Source of the DNA: Janthinobacterium sp. 64
GTDB lineage: Bacteria > Pseudomonadota > Gammaproteobacteria > Burkholderiales > Burkholderiaceae_D
Length of the DNA stretch: 64,000 bases
Reading direction: 5' to 3'
Assembly (NCBI RefSeq): GCF_002813325.1
Contig: NZ_PHUG01000001.1
Span: 1,550,001 to 1,614,000, forward strand
Position numbers and translations under genes: made by a program. Of the stretch, positions 17,150 through 26,168 are shown in pieces; the stretch's first letter is position 1, and every line of letters starts with the position of its first letter. The notes beneath the pieces are model-generated. The model was not told where the DNA came from. It searched no databases and saw nothing but the letters and a program-made list of their open reading frames with translations.

Positions 17150-17226
17150 TGGTGCGGCTGGCAGGAATTGAACCCACGACCCCTTGGTTCGTAGCCAAGT
17201 ACTCTATCCAGCTGAGCTACAGCCGC
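17150..17226 (-). tRNA. tRNA-Arg (anticodon ACG), tandem copy 1 (first in the transcript)
   Basis: Identical 77-nt tRNA with encoded CCA, nearest to the promoter at 17237-17265. The spacer to the second copy is 82 nt and unlike the other spacer. Confidence 0.97.
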
Positions 17227-17236
17227 GCAGGCAAAC

Positions 17237-17265
17237 ATTATAGCGTATTCATTTCGCTTTGAAAA
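17237..17265 (-). promoter_or_regulatory. Promoter of the three-copy tRNA-Arg transcript
   Basis: On the minus strand: -35 TTTTCA (17260-17265), 17-nt spacer, perfect -10 TATAAT (17237-17242), 10 nt before the tRNA 5' end, the same distance as in the solitary copy. Confidence 0.65.
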
Positions 17266-17651
17266 GTTCGATTTTTCAATCGCTTAGCTGATTTGGCAGA
17301 ATACCGCCCCGCACCATCAACCACCTTTTCACTGCCGAAAAGCGCACGCCTTTCATCGATGGACACCGCTGCTTTCACAGTGGCGCCCAGCGCATCGAGA
17401 AGTTGCTGTCTCGAAAGAAGCGGGATTATAGGGACTGCCTTCCCGCCTGTCCAGTGCTATCTGCAGGCGGCACGCAAGCGTGCGATGGTGGCGCGCCGCT
17501 TGGGGCTACAATACCAGTCAGACAGGGGCGCCCGTGTCTCCGCTGATGCATGACGGCAGGCTATTCCATCATGACCCACTCACTGAGCTTGGCGACGGCG
17601 GCGCGGCGGGGCACCAACCCGTGCGGCAGACTCACCGTTGCAGGATTTCCG
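17266..17651. other. Non-coding stretch between tRNA promoter and hybrid kinase gene
   Basis: About 385 bases with no convincing gene. In-frame ATGs at 17550 and 17571 could extend the kinase upstream, but neither has a good ribosome binding site. I see no clear promoter, repeat or terminator. Confidence 0.5.
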
Positions 17652-20141
17652 ATGGCTAAGCATGACCACAAGCAAGATCTGCTCTCCCCATCAGCGCCGC
17701 TGAGCCTGTCAGACGAGCGCCTGGCCAACTTGTTGGAAAGTATTACCGACGGCTTCTGCCTGCTCGACCACGACTGGACCATCCGCTACATCAATACGCG
17801 CGGCGCCGACATGCTCGCGCCGCAACGGCCACCCGGCAGCCAGCTGGCGGGCAGCAGCCTGTGGCAAGCCTGCCCCCACTTGCAGGGGACGGAACTGGAA
17901 GTGCAATACCGGCGCAGCATGGCGCAGCAGTGCAGCTGCAGTTTCGAGCTGCTGCATCGGCCGCTGGGGCGCTGGCTGGAAGTGCGCGTCTTCCCGTCCA
18001 GCGAAGGCTTGACCACGTATATCCAGGACATCAGCCAGCGCAAGGCGGCCGAGGAAAGCCTGCGCCAGAGCGAAGAAGACTTGCGCGCGCTGGCCAACTC
18101 CATCCCGCAACTGGCCTGGATCGCCAGCTTCGACGGCACCATCGTCTGGTACAACCAGCGCTGGCACGACTACACGGGCACCAGCGCCGAACAGATGGCG
18201 GGCGACGGCTGGAGCATCGCCTATGACGCGCGGTACCTGCCGCCCATGCTGCAAGGCTGGAAAGCCGCCTTGCAGCATGGCGCGCCGTTCGAAATGGAGT
18301 TCCCCATCCGCGGCGCCGACGGCCAGTACCGCTGGTTCCTGACGCGCGCCAATCCCGTGCGCGACCGGGGCGGCCAGCTGCTGCGCTGGTTTGGCACGAG
18401 CACCGACGTCGACCAGGTCAAGCACGCGCAGGAAGCCTTGCGCGACGAGACGCGCGTGCTGGAATTGCTCAACAATACGGGCGCGGCCCTGGCCGGAACG
18501 CTGGACTTGCCGGCCCTGCTGCAGGAAACCGTCGATGCGGCCACGCGCATCAGCGGCGCGCGCTTCGGCGCCTTCTATTATGACGATGCGGGCGATGTCA
18601 ACGACGGCGCCCCCCACCTGCCGTCGGCGCGCGCCGTCAACGGCCTCAGCCTGCGTCAGGCCGACACCATCGCCGCGGAACTGCGCCAGGGACCGGCCAT
18701 GCGCCAGAACGACTTGCTGGCCGCGCCCGACGCCAGCGCCGATGGCATGCCGGCGTTGCGCAGCTGCCTGAGCCTGCCCATCAGCTCGCGCTCGGGCCTG
18801 TTGCTGGGACGCTTGCTGCTCGGCCATCCGCAGGCCGGCATGTTCAGCGCGCGCAGCGAACGCATCGTCTCGGCCATCGCGGCGCAGGCCGCCGTCGCGC
18901 TCGACAATACGCGCCTGTACGCGGCCGCCACGCGCGCCGCCGAAGAGCGCAAGGTGCTGCTCGACAGCGAACGCGAGGCGCGCGCCGAAGCCGAGCGCAC
19001 GAACCAGCTGAAAGACGATTTTCTCGCCACCCTGTCGCATGAACTGCGCACGCCGCTGTCGGCCATCCTGGGCTGGGCCCAGGTGCTGCGGCGCGGCACG
19101 CGCGACCAGGCCGACCTGCACCGCGGCCTGCAAAGCATCGAACGCAATGCGCGCGCGCAGGCGCAGCTGATCGAAGACTTGCTCGACATGAACCGCATCA
19201 CCTCCGACAAGGTCCTGCTCGACCTGCAGCCCCTTGCGCCCGCCAGCGTCATCGCCTCGGCCATCGAAACCCTGCGCCCGGCGGCCGACGCCAAGCACAT
19301 CGCCATCCACAGCAGCATCGCCAGCGATGCGGGCACGATCATGGGCGACCCCGGCCGTATCCAGCAAGTGATCTGGAACCTGCTGTCGAATGCCCTGAAG
19401 TTCACGCCGCAAGGGGGACGGGTCGATATCGGCGTGCGCCGCGAGGCGAGCCGCCTGGCCATCACGGTGGCCGACAACGGCGTGGGCATCAAGAAAGACT
19501 TCCTGCCCCACGTATTCGACCGCTTCCGCCAGGCAGATGCCTCCACCACGCGCCGGCACGGCGGCCTGGGACTGGGACTGGCGATCGTCAAGCACCTGGT
19601 GGAACAGCATGGCGGCACGGTCACGGCCAGCAGCGCAGGCGACATGCAGGGCGCCAGCTTTACCGTGCGCCTGCCCCTGGGCACGCCCAGCGCTGGCGTA
19701 CGCCAGGCGCGCGATGCCCCGTCCGCCAGCCCCGACTTGCGCGGCGTCAGGGTGCTGCTGGTCGACGACGAAGCCGATGCGCGCGAACTGACGGAACGCA
19801 TCCTGCGCGACAATCACGCAGAAGTACACAGCGCCGGCAGCGTGGCGCAAGCGCTGCAACTGCTGGAGCAGGTGCGCCCGCATGTCCTGGTCAGCGACAT
19901 CGGCATGCCCGATGCCGACGGCTTCGACCTGCTGGCGCAAATCCGCGCGCACGCCTCCCCCGACGCCGCCCGCCTGCCCGCGCTGGCGCTGACGGCATTT
20001 GCGCAACCGCAGGATCGCCAGCAGGCGCTGGCCAGCGGCTTCCAGGCCTGGGTCTCGAAACCGCTGGACCCGCCAGAACTGCTGGCGGCCGTGGCGCAAC
20101 TGGCCGCAGCGCACGCCGCTCCCCCGCCCCTAACAAGATGA
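17652..20141 (+). CDS. Hybrid sensor histidine kinase with PAS, PAS, GAF and receiver domains
   Basis: An 829-aa soluble kinase with no membrane segment. Order: PAS about 25-135 (LLESITDGFCLLDHDWTIRY), PAS/PAC about 145-270 (LANSIPQLAWIASFDGTIVW), GAF about 285-430, HisKA with phospho-acceptor His463 in LSHELRTPLSAILG, HATPase_c with the N, G1 (DNGVGIK) and G2 (GGLGLGLAIVK) boxes, then a C-terminal receiver with phospho-acceptor Asp749 in LVSDIGMPDADG. ATG 17652 is chosen because AGGA precedes it; starts at 17550 or 17571 would add 34 or 27 residues. The response regulator gene 312 bp downstream may be a partner. Confidence 0.9.
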   Translation: MAKHDHKQDLLSPSAPLSLSDERLANLLESITDGFCLLDHDWTIRYINTRGADMLAPQRPPGSQLAGSSLWQACPHLQGTELEVQYRRSMAQQCSCSFELLHRPLGRWLEVRVFPSSEGLTTYIQDISQRKAAEESLRQSEEDLRALANSIPQLAWIASFDGTIVWYNQRWHDYTGTSAEQMAGDGWSIAYDARYLPPMLQGWKAALQHGAPFEMEFPIRGADGQYRWFLTRANPVRDRGGQLLRWFGTSTDVDQVKHAQEALRDETRVLELLNNTGAALAGTLDLPALLQETVDAATRISGARFGAFYYDDAGDVNDGAPHLPSARAVNGLSLRQADTIAAELRQGPAMRQNDLLAAPDASADGMPALRSCLSLPISSRSGLLLGRLLLGHPQAGMFSARSERIVSAIAAQAAVALDNTRLYAAATRAAEERKVLLDSEREARAEAERTNQLKDDFLATLSHELRTPLSAILGWAQVLRRGTRDQADLHRGLQSIERNARAQAQLIEDLLDMNRITSDKVLLDLQPLAPASVIASAIETLRPAADAKHIAIHSSIASDAGTIMGDPGRIQQVIWNLLSNALKFTPQGGRVDIGVRREASRLAITVADNGVGIKKDFLPHVFDRFRQADASTTRRHGGLGLGLAIVKHLVEQHGGTVTASSAGDMQGASFTVRLPLGTPSAGVRQARDAPSASPDLRGVRVLLVDDEADARELTERILRDNHAEVHSAGSVAQALQLLEQVRPHVLVSDIGMPDADGFDLLAQIRAHASPDAARLPALALTAFAQPQDRQQALASGFQAWVSKPLDPPELLAAVAQLAAAHAAPPPLTR

Positions 20142-20453
20142 TGCAAAGAAATACATATTGCAGAACAAAATGACTATTTTCATGGGTTGGCCTTCCTACT
20201 TCCAGACGCGGCACTGTCCTACAAGCAACTAAGCTGAAATTTGCTACACTGAAATGCAGAAGTACCGCAGAAGTACCACCTGCACGGCAGGCAGGAGACA
20301 GGCGGCCTTGGCTGCCATCAGTGGCAGAAGCGAGCTCAAGCGCTGTTGTGCGCCCCATCTTGTTGCAAGGCGCTACTATCTTTCTCACCGCCGTCAGCCG
20401 ATCATCAGCGGTAGAAGCCAGCGTTGCATAGACCGTACTAACCGAGACCCTAC
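20142..20453. other. Intergenic region with an 11-bp perfect tandem repeat
   Basis: 312 bases between the hybrid kinase and the REC-GGDEF gene. It contains two adjacent perfect copies of GCAGAAGTACC (20257-20267 and 20268-20278), just after a -10-like TACACT (20246-20251). No gene, terminator or clear -35 is seen. It may hold the promoter of the downstream regulator. Confidence 0.5.
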
Positions 20454-21437
20454 ATGCCCAGCCAAGATGAGATTTTGAAAGCCAAAATTTTGGTCGTCGA
20501 CGATTCGCCCGACAATGTCGACCTGATGCTGGAAATCCTGCGCGATGCCGGCTACACCAACGTCACGGCCACCATGCGTCCGGCCCAGGTCTGCCCCCTG
20601 CACCAGGAGCATTGCTACGACCTGATCTTGCTGGATCTGCAAATGCCGGAGCTCAATGGTTTCCAGGTCATGAAAGGCTTGAAGGAAATCGAGCACGGCG
20701 GCTACCTGCCCGTGCTGGCCCTGACGGCGCAACCGAGTTTCAAGATCGCCGCCCTGGAAGCGGGGGCGCGCGACTTCATCAGCAAGCCGTTCGACCTGAT
20801 GGAAGTGCACAAGCGTATCCACAACATGCTGGAAGTGCGCCTGCTGTACAAGGAACTGGCGCAATACAGCAAGCAGCAGCAGGAACTGGCGCTGCACGAC
20901 CCGCTGACGGGCTTGCCGAACCGGCGCCTGCTGGAAGACCGCATCGAACACACCTTGCAGCAATCGGCCCGCAACCGCGGCAAGTCGGCCATCCTGTACC
21001 TGGACCTGGACGGCTTCAAGGCCATCAACGACAGTTACGGCCACGGCTATGGCGACGATATCCTGAAAATGGTGGCAGGCCGCCTGGTGGGCGCGTCGCG
21101 CAAGGAAGACACGGTGGCGCGCATCGGCGGCGATGAATTCGTCATCGTGCTGGGCAACCTGGCTGGCAAGGGCGATGCGCGCGAACCGGCCGCCAAGCTG
21201 ATCGAAGTCATTTCCGAGCCCTATTTCATCAACGACCTGACCTTGCGCCTGTCGACCAGCATTGGCATCGCCATCTACCCGGACGATGCCAGCACCGTCG
21301 AATCCCTGCTGGGCGCGGCCGACACGGCCCTGTATGAAGCCAAGCGCGCCGGCAAGAACCGCTTTTGCTGCTCGCCCCACGAAGTGATCGCGTCGCAGGT
21401 CAACATGCAAAAGAGCAGCATCGCCTCGCTCGCCTGA
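20454..21437 (+). CDS. Response regulator with GGDEF output (diguanylate cyclase, PleD/WspR style)
   Basis: A 327-aa soluble response regulator. The receiver domain covers about 8-130, with the acidic pair in ILVVDDSPDN, the phospho-acceptor Asp in LILLDLQMPELNG, the Thr in LALTAQ and the Lys in ISKPFD. The GGDEF domain covers about 150-315, with LDGFKAINDSYGHGYGD and the active site RIGGDEFVIVL. Phosphorylation probably activates c-di-GMP synthesis. The hybrid kinase upstream is a candidate donor. A terminator follows. Confidence 0.93.
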   Translation: MPSQDEILKAKILVVDDSPDNVDLMLEILRDAGYTNVTATMRPAQVCPLHQEHCYDLILLDLQMPELNGFQVMKGLKEIEHGGYLPVLALTAQPSFKIAALEAGARDFISKPFDLMEVHKRIHNMLEVRLLYKELAQYSKQQQELALHDPLTGLPNRRLLEDRIEHTLQQSARNRGKSAILYLDLDGFKAINDSYGHGYGDDILKMVAGRLVGASRKEDTVARIGGDEFVIVLGNLAGKGDAREPAAKLIEVISEPYFINDLTLRLSTSIGIAIYPDDASTVESLLGAADTALYEAKRAGKNRFCCSPHEVIASQVNMQKSSIASLA

Positions 21438-21460
21438 ACGCGCTTTTCGCGCAGCATGTG

Positions 21461-21497
21461 AAAAACCGGCAAGCCTCACGGCCAGCCGGTTTTTTTC
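21461..21497. terminator. Bidirectional Rho-independent terminator
   Basis: AAAAACCGGC ... GCCGGTTTTTTT with a 14-nt loop between the convergent genes ending at 21437 and 21511. Confidence 0.85.
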
Positions 21498-21510
21498 TGC
21501 CTGGGAAGCG

Positions 21511-21966
<456 letters not shown>

Positions 21967-22029
21967 CTATGGCAGCGCGCGGCGCCCCGGTATGTGCGCA
22001 GCCGTACGTAACGACGGGAACAATTCCAC

Positions 22030-22058
22030 TTGGCGCACACGATAATCTTGCCTATCAT
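22030..22058 (+). promoter_or_regulatory. Possible sigma-70 promoter of the orphan histidine kinase gene
   Basis: -35-like TTGGCG (22030-22035), 17-nt spacer, -10 TATCAT (22053-22058), followed by the small inverted repeat atcat-ataaaa-atgat. The leader to the ATG at 22189 would be about 125 nt. The -35 match is weak. Confidence 0.35.
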
Positions 22059-22188
22059 ATAAAAATGATGGGAGGAGATTAAAATTGCCGAAAAGACAGA
22101 AATTTTCCATCCATGCGCCCTGCGATGAAATCCTCATGTATGATCCACCACTTGAATTTGGTCCACCTTTCACCATTCACGGGGCGCT

Positions 22189-22902
22189 ATGTCCGCACAA
22201 ACAGATCCGAACAAGGAAGCGGCCCAGGCCGATGCGGAACGCGCCGCCGATCTCAGCGAGTTGCTCGGCCATGTCAACACCAGCTGGGACAATGAACGGC
22301 GCGCCCTGTCGCGCCAGCTGCACGACAGCCTCGGTTCTTCGCTGACGGCGCTGACTATGCACCTGTCGCTGCTGACGCAAAAAATGCCGCAGGAAGCGGC
22401 CTTGCTCGACCGCGCCGCGACCATGAAGCAATTGCTGCTGAATGTGATTGAAACCAACCGGCAAATGCAGATGAAGCTGTGGAACGACAAGCTGGAGTTT
22501 CTCGGCGTCAATGTCGCGCTGGGCGAACTGGCTGCGCAATTTGCCGACCAGCACAAGATCGCCGTGCGCTGCAGCCTGCCCGAGGATGAACTGATTTGCC
22601 CCCGCAACGTGGGCGTGGCCCTGCTGCGCACCCTGGAAGAAGCGCTCAGCAACATCGCCACGCACGCCAACGCCACAGAGGTGGACATCATCATCGACGA
22701 CAACGACGAAGCACTGATGATGACGGTCAAGGATAACGGCATGGGGCTGCCAGCGAGCGAACCCGTCGAAATGAGCAAGCACGGCCTGCGCTCCGTGCGC
22801 GAGCGCGTGCATTACCTGGGCGGCAGCCTGAGCCTGACTGCCAACCCGCAAGGTGGCACGGCCCTGACCGCCGTCTTGCCGCGCATTAATCCGAAAGAAT
22901 AG
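22189..22902 (+). CDS. Cytosolic sensor histidine kinase (HisKA_3 / NarX-like), orphan
   Basis: A 237-aa kinase core with no sensor or membrane domain. The dimerisation helix carries the phospho-acceptor in RQLHDSLGSSLTAL (HisKA_3 type, His near residue 44). The ATP-binding domain shows EEALSNIATHANAT (N box), VKDNGMGLP (G1) and HGLRSVRERVHYLGG (G2). Such kinases normally pair with NarL-type regulators, but none is adjacent. It may be co-transcribed with the secreted DUF6265 protein 65 bp downstream. Confidence 0.88.
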   Translation: MSAQTDPNKEAAQADAERAADLSELLGHVNTSWDNERRALSRQLHDSLGSSLTALTMHLSLLTQKMPQEAALLDRAATMKQLLLNVIETNRQMQMKLWNDKLEFLGVNVALGELAAQFADQHKIAVRCSLPEDELICPRNVGVALLRTLEEALSNIATHANATEVDIIIDDNDEALMMTVKDNGMGLPASEPVEMSKHGLRSVRERVHYLGGSLSLTANPQGGTALTAVLPRINPKE

Positions 22903-22967
22903 TCTTTTCCAGGCCGCATCGGGCCAGAACACTGCCGGGGCACCCCGAACCTCAGGACAATACGACC

Positions 22968-23483
22968 ATGCAACGACTCATCCCCTCCCTGCTGGCAGCG
23001 CTGCTGACCCTGGGCAGCGCCCAGGCCGCCGACAACACCGTGCCGCCGCCGGAAACCGTGGACAAGCTGGCCTGGCTGGCCGGCTGCTGGAACGTCGACG
23101 GCGCCGAACCGGGTTCCGGGGAACAATGGAGCACGGCCGCCGGCGGCACCATCCTGGGCACCAGCCGCACCATCAAGGGCGGCAAGACGACGGCCTTTGA
23201 ATTCGTGCAGATCCGCCTGACGGAACCGGGCCAGCTCGCTTACATCGTGCAGCCGTCGGGACAGCCGCCCGTGATCTTCAACCTGCTGCGCCAGGACAAG
23301 CCGAATGAATTCATCTTCGCCAACCTGGACAATGACTTCCCCAGCCGCATCATCTACCGCCACGACAGCGAGCGCATCTTGCACGCCAGCATCACCGGCA
23401 CCTTGAAGGGCAAGCTCACCACCATCGACTTCCCCATGACGCGGGGCCGCTGCGAAGCGTCGCCCCTCGCGCGCAGCAAGTAA
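22968..23483 (+). CDS. Secreted DUF6265 family protein
   Basis: A 171-aa protein with a Sec signal peptide (IPSLLAALLTLGSAQAA, cleavage near residue 20). The mature part begins with the family motif LAWLAGCW and continues as an eight-strand-like barrel (GEQWSTAAGGTILGTSR), as in DUF6265 proteins. Function is not known. It lies directly after the orphan kinase gene. Confidence 0.8.
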   Translation: MQRLIPSLLAALLTLGSAQAADNTVPPPETVDKLAWLAGCWNVDGAEPGSGEQWSTAAGGTILGTSRTIKGGKTTAFEFVQIRLTEPGQLAYIVQPSGQPPVIFNLLRQDKPNEFIFANLDNDFPSRIIYRHDSERILHASITGTLKGKLTTIDFPMTRGRCEASPLARSK

Positions 23484-23540
23484 CAAGCGGCGTCGAAGCC
23501 GGAAGCGGGGCCGCGTCTTGCGGCCGCGCTTGCATCAGCG

Positions 23541-24029
23541 TTACAAACGAGCGCCAACGTCCGCAGGAGAATGCATGGTGAACGCAGCGGCCATGCCCAG
23601 CCAGCCCGCAAGCCAGGCAACGAAGGCCGCCACGTGGCCATACTCCCAGCGCCCACGCAGGCGCGCATAGGCTGCGGCGAACTCCGCCTGGCTCACGTCG
23701 GTGCTACTCCCCCATTCCGCATTGACAGGAGCGACAAGGAAAGCCCACAGCAGCAAGGAGGCAAGCAGTGCGGCAGCCGACGCGGCCAGCAGGCGTCCCT
23801 GGGGCAGATGCCTGGAGCGAAAAGCCAGCACGGCAACGGCCGCCATGGCGGCCATTTGCACGGCGCCCCCTACCGGGCCAAACAGGGCATACAAGGTGCT
23901 CGTCACCTGCGCATACAGGGCAGGCGGATAGCCGAGTTTGACGGGCAGCTCCAGCAGATGCGTGGCACCAGGCGCCAGCCCCAAAGCTGCCAGGGTCAGG
24001 GCGATGACTTGCAGTAATCGTGATGGCAT
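23541..24029 (-). CDS. Hypothetical four-helix membrane protein
   Basis: A 162-aa integral membrane protein with about four hydrophobic segments (LLQVIALTLAALGLAPG, VQMAAMAAVAVLAF, LLAASAAALLASLLLWAFLV and HVAAFVAWLAGWLGMAAAF). The ATG at 24029 is preceded by GGAGG at good spacing; the upstream in-frame ATG at 24095 is not. The layout resembles DUF1772-type proteins, but I cannot confirm that. Confidence 0.7.
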   Translation of the reverse strand: MPSRLLQVIALTLAALGLAPGATHLLELPVKLGYPPALYAQVTSTLYALFGPVGGAVQMAAMAAVAVLAFRSRHLPQGRLLAASAAALLASLLLWAFLVAPVNAEWGSSTDVSQAEFAAAYARLRGRWEYGHVAAFVAWLAGWLGMAAAFTMHSPADVGARL

Positions 24030-24154
24030 GCCTGCCTCCTCCCCCAGAGCGCGCACCGTCCACTGGCCATCGCAAAGAAAGATTTTCATCTGCATGGCGT
24101 TCGCCTCGCTGGCGCGATCGCCCTTCCAATAAGACCAGGCGGACGTGGTGGAGT

Positions 24155-24715
24155 TCAGCGTATCGACCGCATCTGGAAGCCTTTTTTATAGCCGGTGTCG
24201 GGCACCCTGGCGCCGGGCGCATAGCTTGGCGAGGCCGTGCCCTTGCAGTGCCGCCGGGTCCACATCGTCGCGCCCCGCTGGCTGCCTGCGATCAGCGATT
24301 TCACGGGCAGGACGTGGCCCTTGCGCAGCATCCAGCAAATGGTCGGTCCCAACTGGGTAAACGTGACCTTGTCGCCCTTGTAGCGCTTGCCCGTCCACAG
24401 GCAGAAGTGATCCTTGCCGCAGGACGCGGCCAAGGCTTCGCTTGTACCGGCCGGTGCGATCCTGAGCTCGGTGCCGTTGGCCAGCGTGATGACGGTGACG
24501 CCGTCCGCCGTCACCGCCTGCCGGGCAGCGGCCCCGTCCTGCGACGCAGCCTCAAGGGTAAATGCGGCAATATCGGCCTTGGAAAGCACCGGCCGCTCGT
24601 CGTCCTGCGGATCGGCGGTGGCAAACGGCACGGCCGCCAGGCACAGCAGAACGACGAACAGGCCAAGCCAGCGGCGAGAGATGACGGCCATGTTGGCAAA
24701 TGCATACGCAGGCAT
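24155..24715 (-). CDS. Secreted peptidase-inhibitor I36 / crystallin-like protein
   Basis: A 186-aa exported protein: signal/anchor about 10-32 (WLGLFVVLLCLAAVPFATA) and a C-terminal domain of about 80 residues with the pattern FCLWTGKRYKGDKVTF typical of the I36 inhibitor / gamma-crystallin-like fold, with paired Cys residues. The start at 24715 is supported by GGAGGG 7 nt upstream; an in-frame ATG at 24760 is possible. Exact target, if any, is unknown. Confidence 0.65.
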   Translation of the reverse strand: MPAYAFANMAVISRRWLGLFVVLLCLAAVPFATADPQDDERPVLSKADIAAFTLEAASQDGAAARQAVTADGVTVITLANGTELRIAPAGTSEALAASCGKDHFCLWTGKRYKGDKVTFTQLGPTICWMLRKGHVLPVKSLIAGSQRGATMWTRRHCKGTASPSYAPGARVPDTGYKKGFQMRSIR

Positions 24716-24807
24716 GGCATGTCCCTCCGTTCCGGTCGGTACGCGTGATGGTGCAAGCACCCTCAGTTAGACAAGCCGGCAGCGGGAAATTTCCACGCAC
24801 AGACGAC

Positions 24808-24832
24808 AAAAAGGGGCCTTGCGGCCCCTTCT
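24808..24832 (-). terminator. Rho-independent terminator after the NDH-2 gene
   Basis: Minus strand: AAGGGGCC-GCAA-GGCCCCTT followed by TTTGTC, 23 nt after the NDH-2 stop at 24855. Confidence 0.8.
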
Positions 24833-24854
24833 TGATCTGCCACAAACCAACTAT

Positions 24855-26153
24855 TTAATGCAGCTTGACCTGCGGCGTGCTGCGCTTGATCAGGAAGCGG
24901 CCCATGGCCATGACGGCCGTGCGCACGGTGCCCAGCACGGCGTTGTGGTGCATCAGGTGCAGGCTGACGTACATCATGCGCGCGATAAAGCCTTCGACGA
25001 ACCAGCTCAGGCCCTTCAGCGAGCCCATCAGGGTACCCACCGAGGTGGTGCGGCCGAACGATACGAGCGAACCGTAGTCCAGGTATTCATAGGGCTTGGT
25101 TTGCGGCGGCTTGCCCTTCGCTTGCAGCAGGAAAGTTTTCAGCAGGTAATCGGCTTGCTGGTGGGCGGCCTGGGCGCGTGGCGGCACCGGCTTGCCGTCC
25201 GGCCCCATGCAAGCGGCGCAATCGCCCAGCGCGTAGATATTTGCATGGCCCTGCACATTGAGCATGCCCGTCACTTCCAGCTGGCCGGCGCGGTTGGTCG
25301 GCAAGCCCAACGTGGCCAGGAATTCGGGCGCGCGGATACCGGCTGCCCACACGCAAATGTCGGCCGCATAGCTGGTGCCGCTGGCCACCGTCACCTTGTC
25401 GGCTTCGATCGTGGTGACGCGCGTATCGGTCACCACGCTGATGCCATGCTGGTGCAGCAACTTCGAGGCGGCAATCGAGACGCGCTCGGGCAGCGGCGCG
25501 AGAATGCGCGGCGCCCCTTCGAGCAGGGTGATGCGCACATCCTTGATGGCGTTGAGATTCTGAAAACCATACGCGGCATACACGCCGCTCGCTTCGCGCA
25601 ATTCGGCCGCCAGCTCGACGCCCGTGGCGCCGCCGCCGATGATGACGATATCGACGCCGGGATGGCCCGCATCGCCCTGGCGCTGCTCGGCCATGGCCAG
25701 CAGTTTCAGCAGGGTCAGACGGAATCGTTCGGCGTCTTCCGTGGCATTGAGGGAAATCGTGTTTTCCCTGGCACCCGGCACGCCGAAGTAATTCGAGGTG
25801 CTGCCCACGGCCAGCACCAGCTGGTCGTAGCTGACGGTGCGCTGTGGCAAGAGCTGCTCATCCTTGTCCGTGGCGATGGCGCCCACGGTGAGGCTGTTCG
25901 AGGCCGCGTCGAGCGCGATCAAAGGACCATAGACATAGGTAAAACCATTGTCATGCGCCAGCATCTGGTAAGACAGGCCCTCCTGGTGTATATCCAGGGT
26001 GCCGGCCGCCACCTCATGCAGCGACGGCTTCCAGATATGGTACAGGCGGCTGTCGACCAGGGTCACCTGGCCGGGGCCGAGCTTGCGGCTGAGTTTGCAG
26101 GCCAGTTCCAGACCGCCTGCGCCTCCCCCTACGATAACGATTTTACTATGCAA
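24855..26153 (-). CDS. ndh: Type II NADH dehydrogenase (NDH-2)
   Basis: A 432-aa peripheral membrane flavoprotein that passes electrons from NADH to ubiquinone without proton pumping. The FAD-binding Rossmann motif is KIVIVGGGAGGLELA at the N-terminus, the NADH-binding motif is VDIVIIGGGATGVELAAEL near 170-188, and the second FAD motif is ANIYALGDCAA. The C-terminal amphipathic region (LMHHNAVLGTVRTAVMAMGR) is the membrane-anchoring part of this family. AGGAGG precedes the ATG. It lies 15 bp after a secreted His/Asp-rich protein gene on the same strand. Confidence 0.9.
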   Translation of the reverse strand: MHSKIVIVGGGAGGLELACKLSRKLGPGQVTLVDSRLYHIWKPSLHEVAAGTLDIHQEGLSYQMLAHDNGFTYVYGPLIALDAASNSLTVGAIATDKDEQLLPQRTVSYDQLVLAVGSTSNYFGVPGARENTISLNATEDAERFRLTLLKLLAMAEQRQGDAGHPGVDIVIIGGGATGVELAAELREASGVYAAYGFQNLNAIKDVRITLLEGAPRILAPLPERVSIAASKLLHQHGISVVTDTRVTTIEADKVTVASGTSYAADICVWAAGIRAPEFLATLGLPTNRAGQLEVTGMLNVQGHANIYALGDCAACMGPDGKPVPPRAQAAHQQADYLLKTFLLQAKGKPPQTKPYEYLDYGSLVSFGRTTSVGTLMGSLKGLSWFVEGFIARMMYVSLHLMHHNAVLGTVRTAVMAMGRFLIKRSTPQVKLH

Positions 26154-26168
26154 AGATCCTCCTGTTTA

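Noticed and set aside
16824..17226. Regularly spaced repeats resembling a CRISPR array
   Set aside because: The repeats are 77-nt tRNA genes with encoded CCA and spacers of 82-90 nt; no cas genes are near.
17709..20114. 801-aa minus-strand open frame
   Set aside because: Antisense to the hybrid histidine kinase, whose catalytic motifs are all in place.
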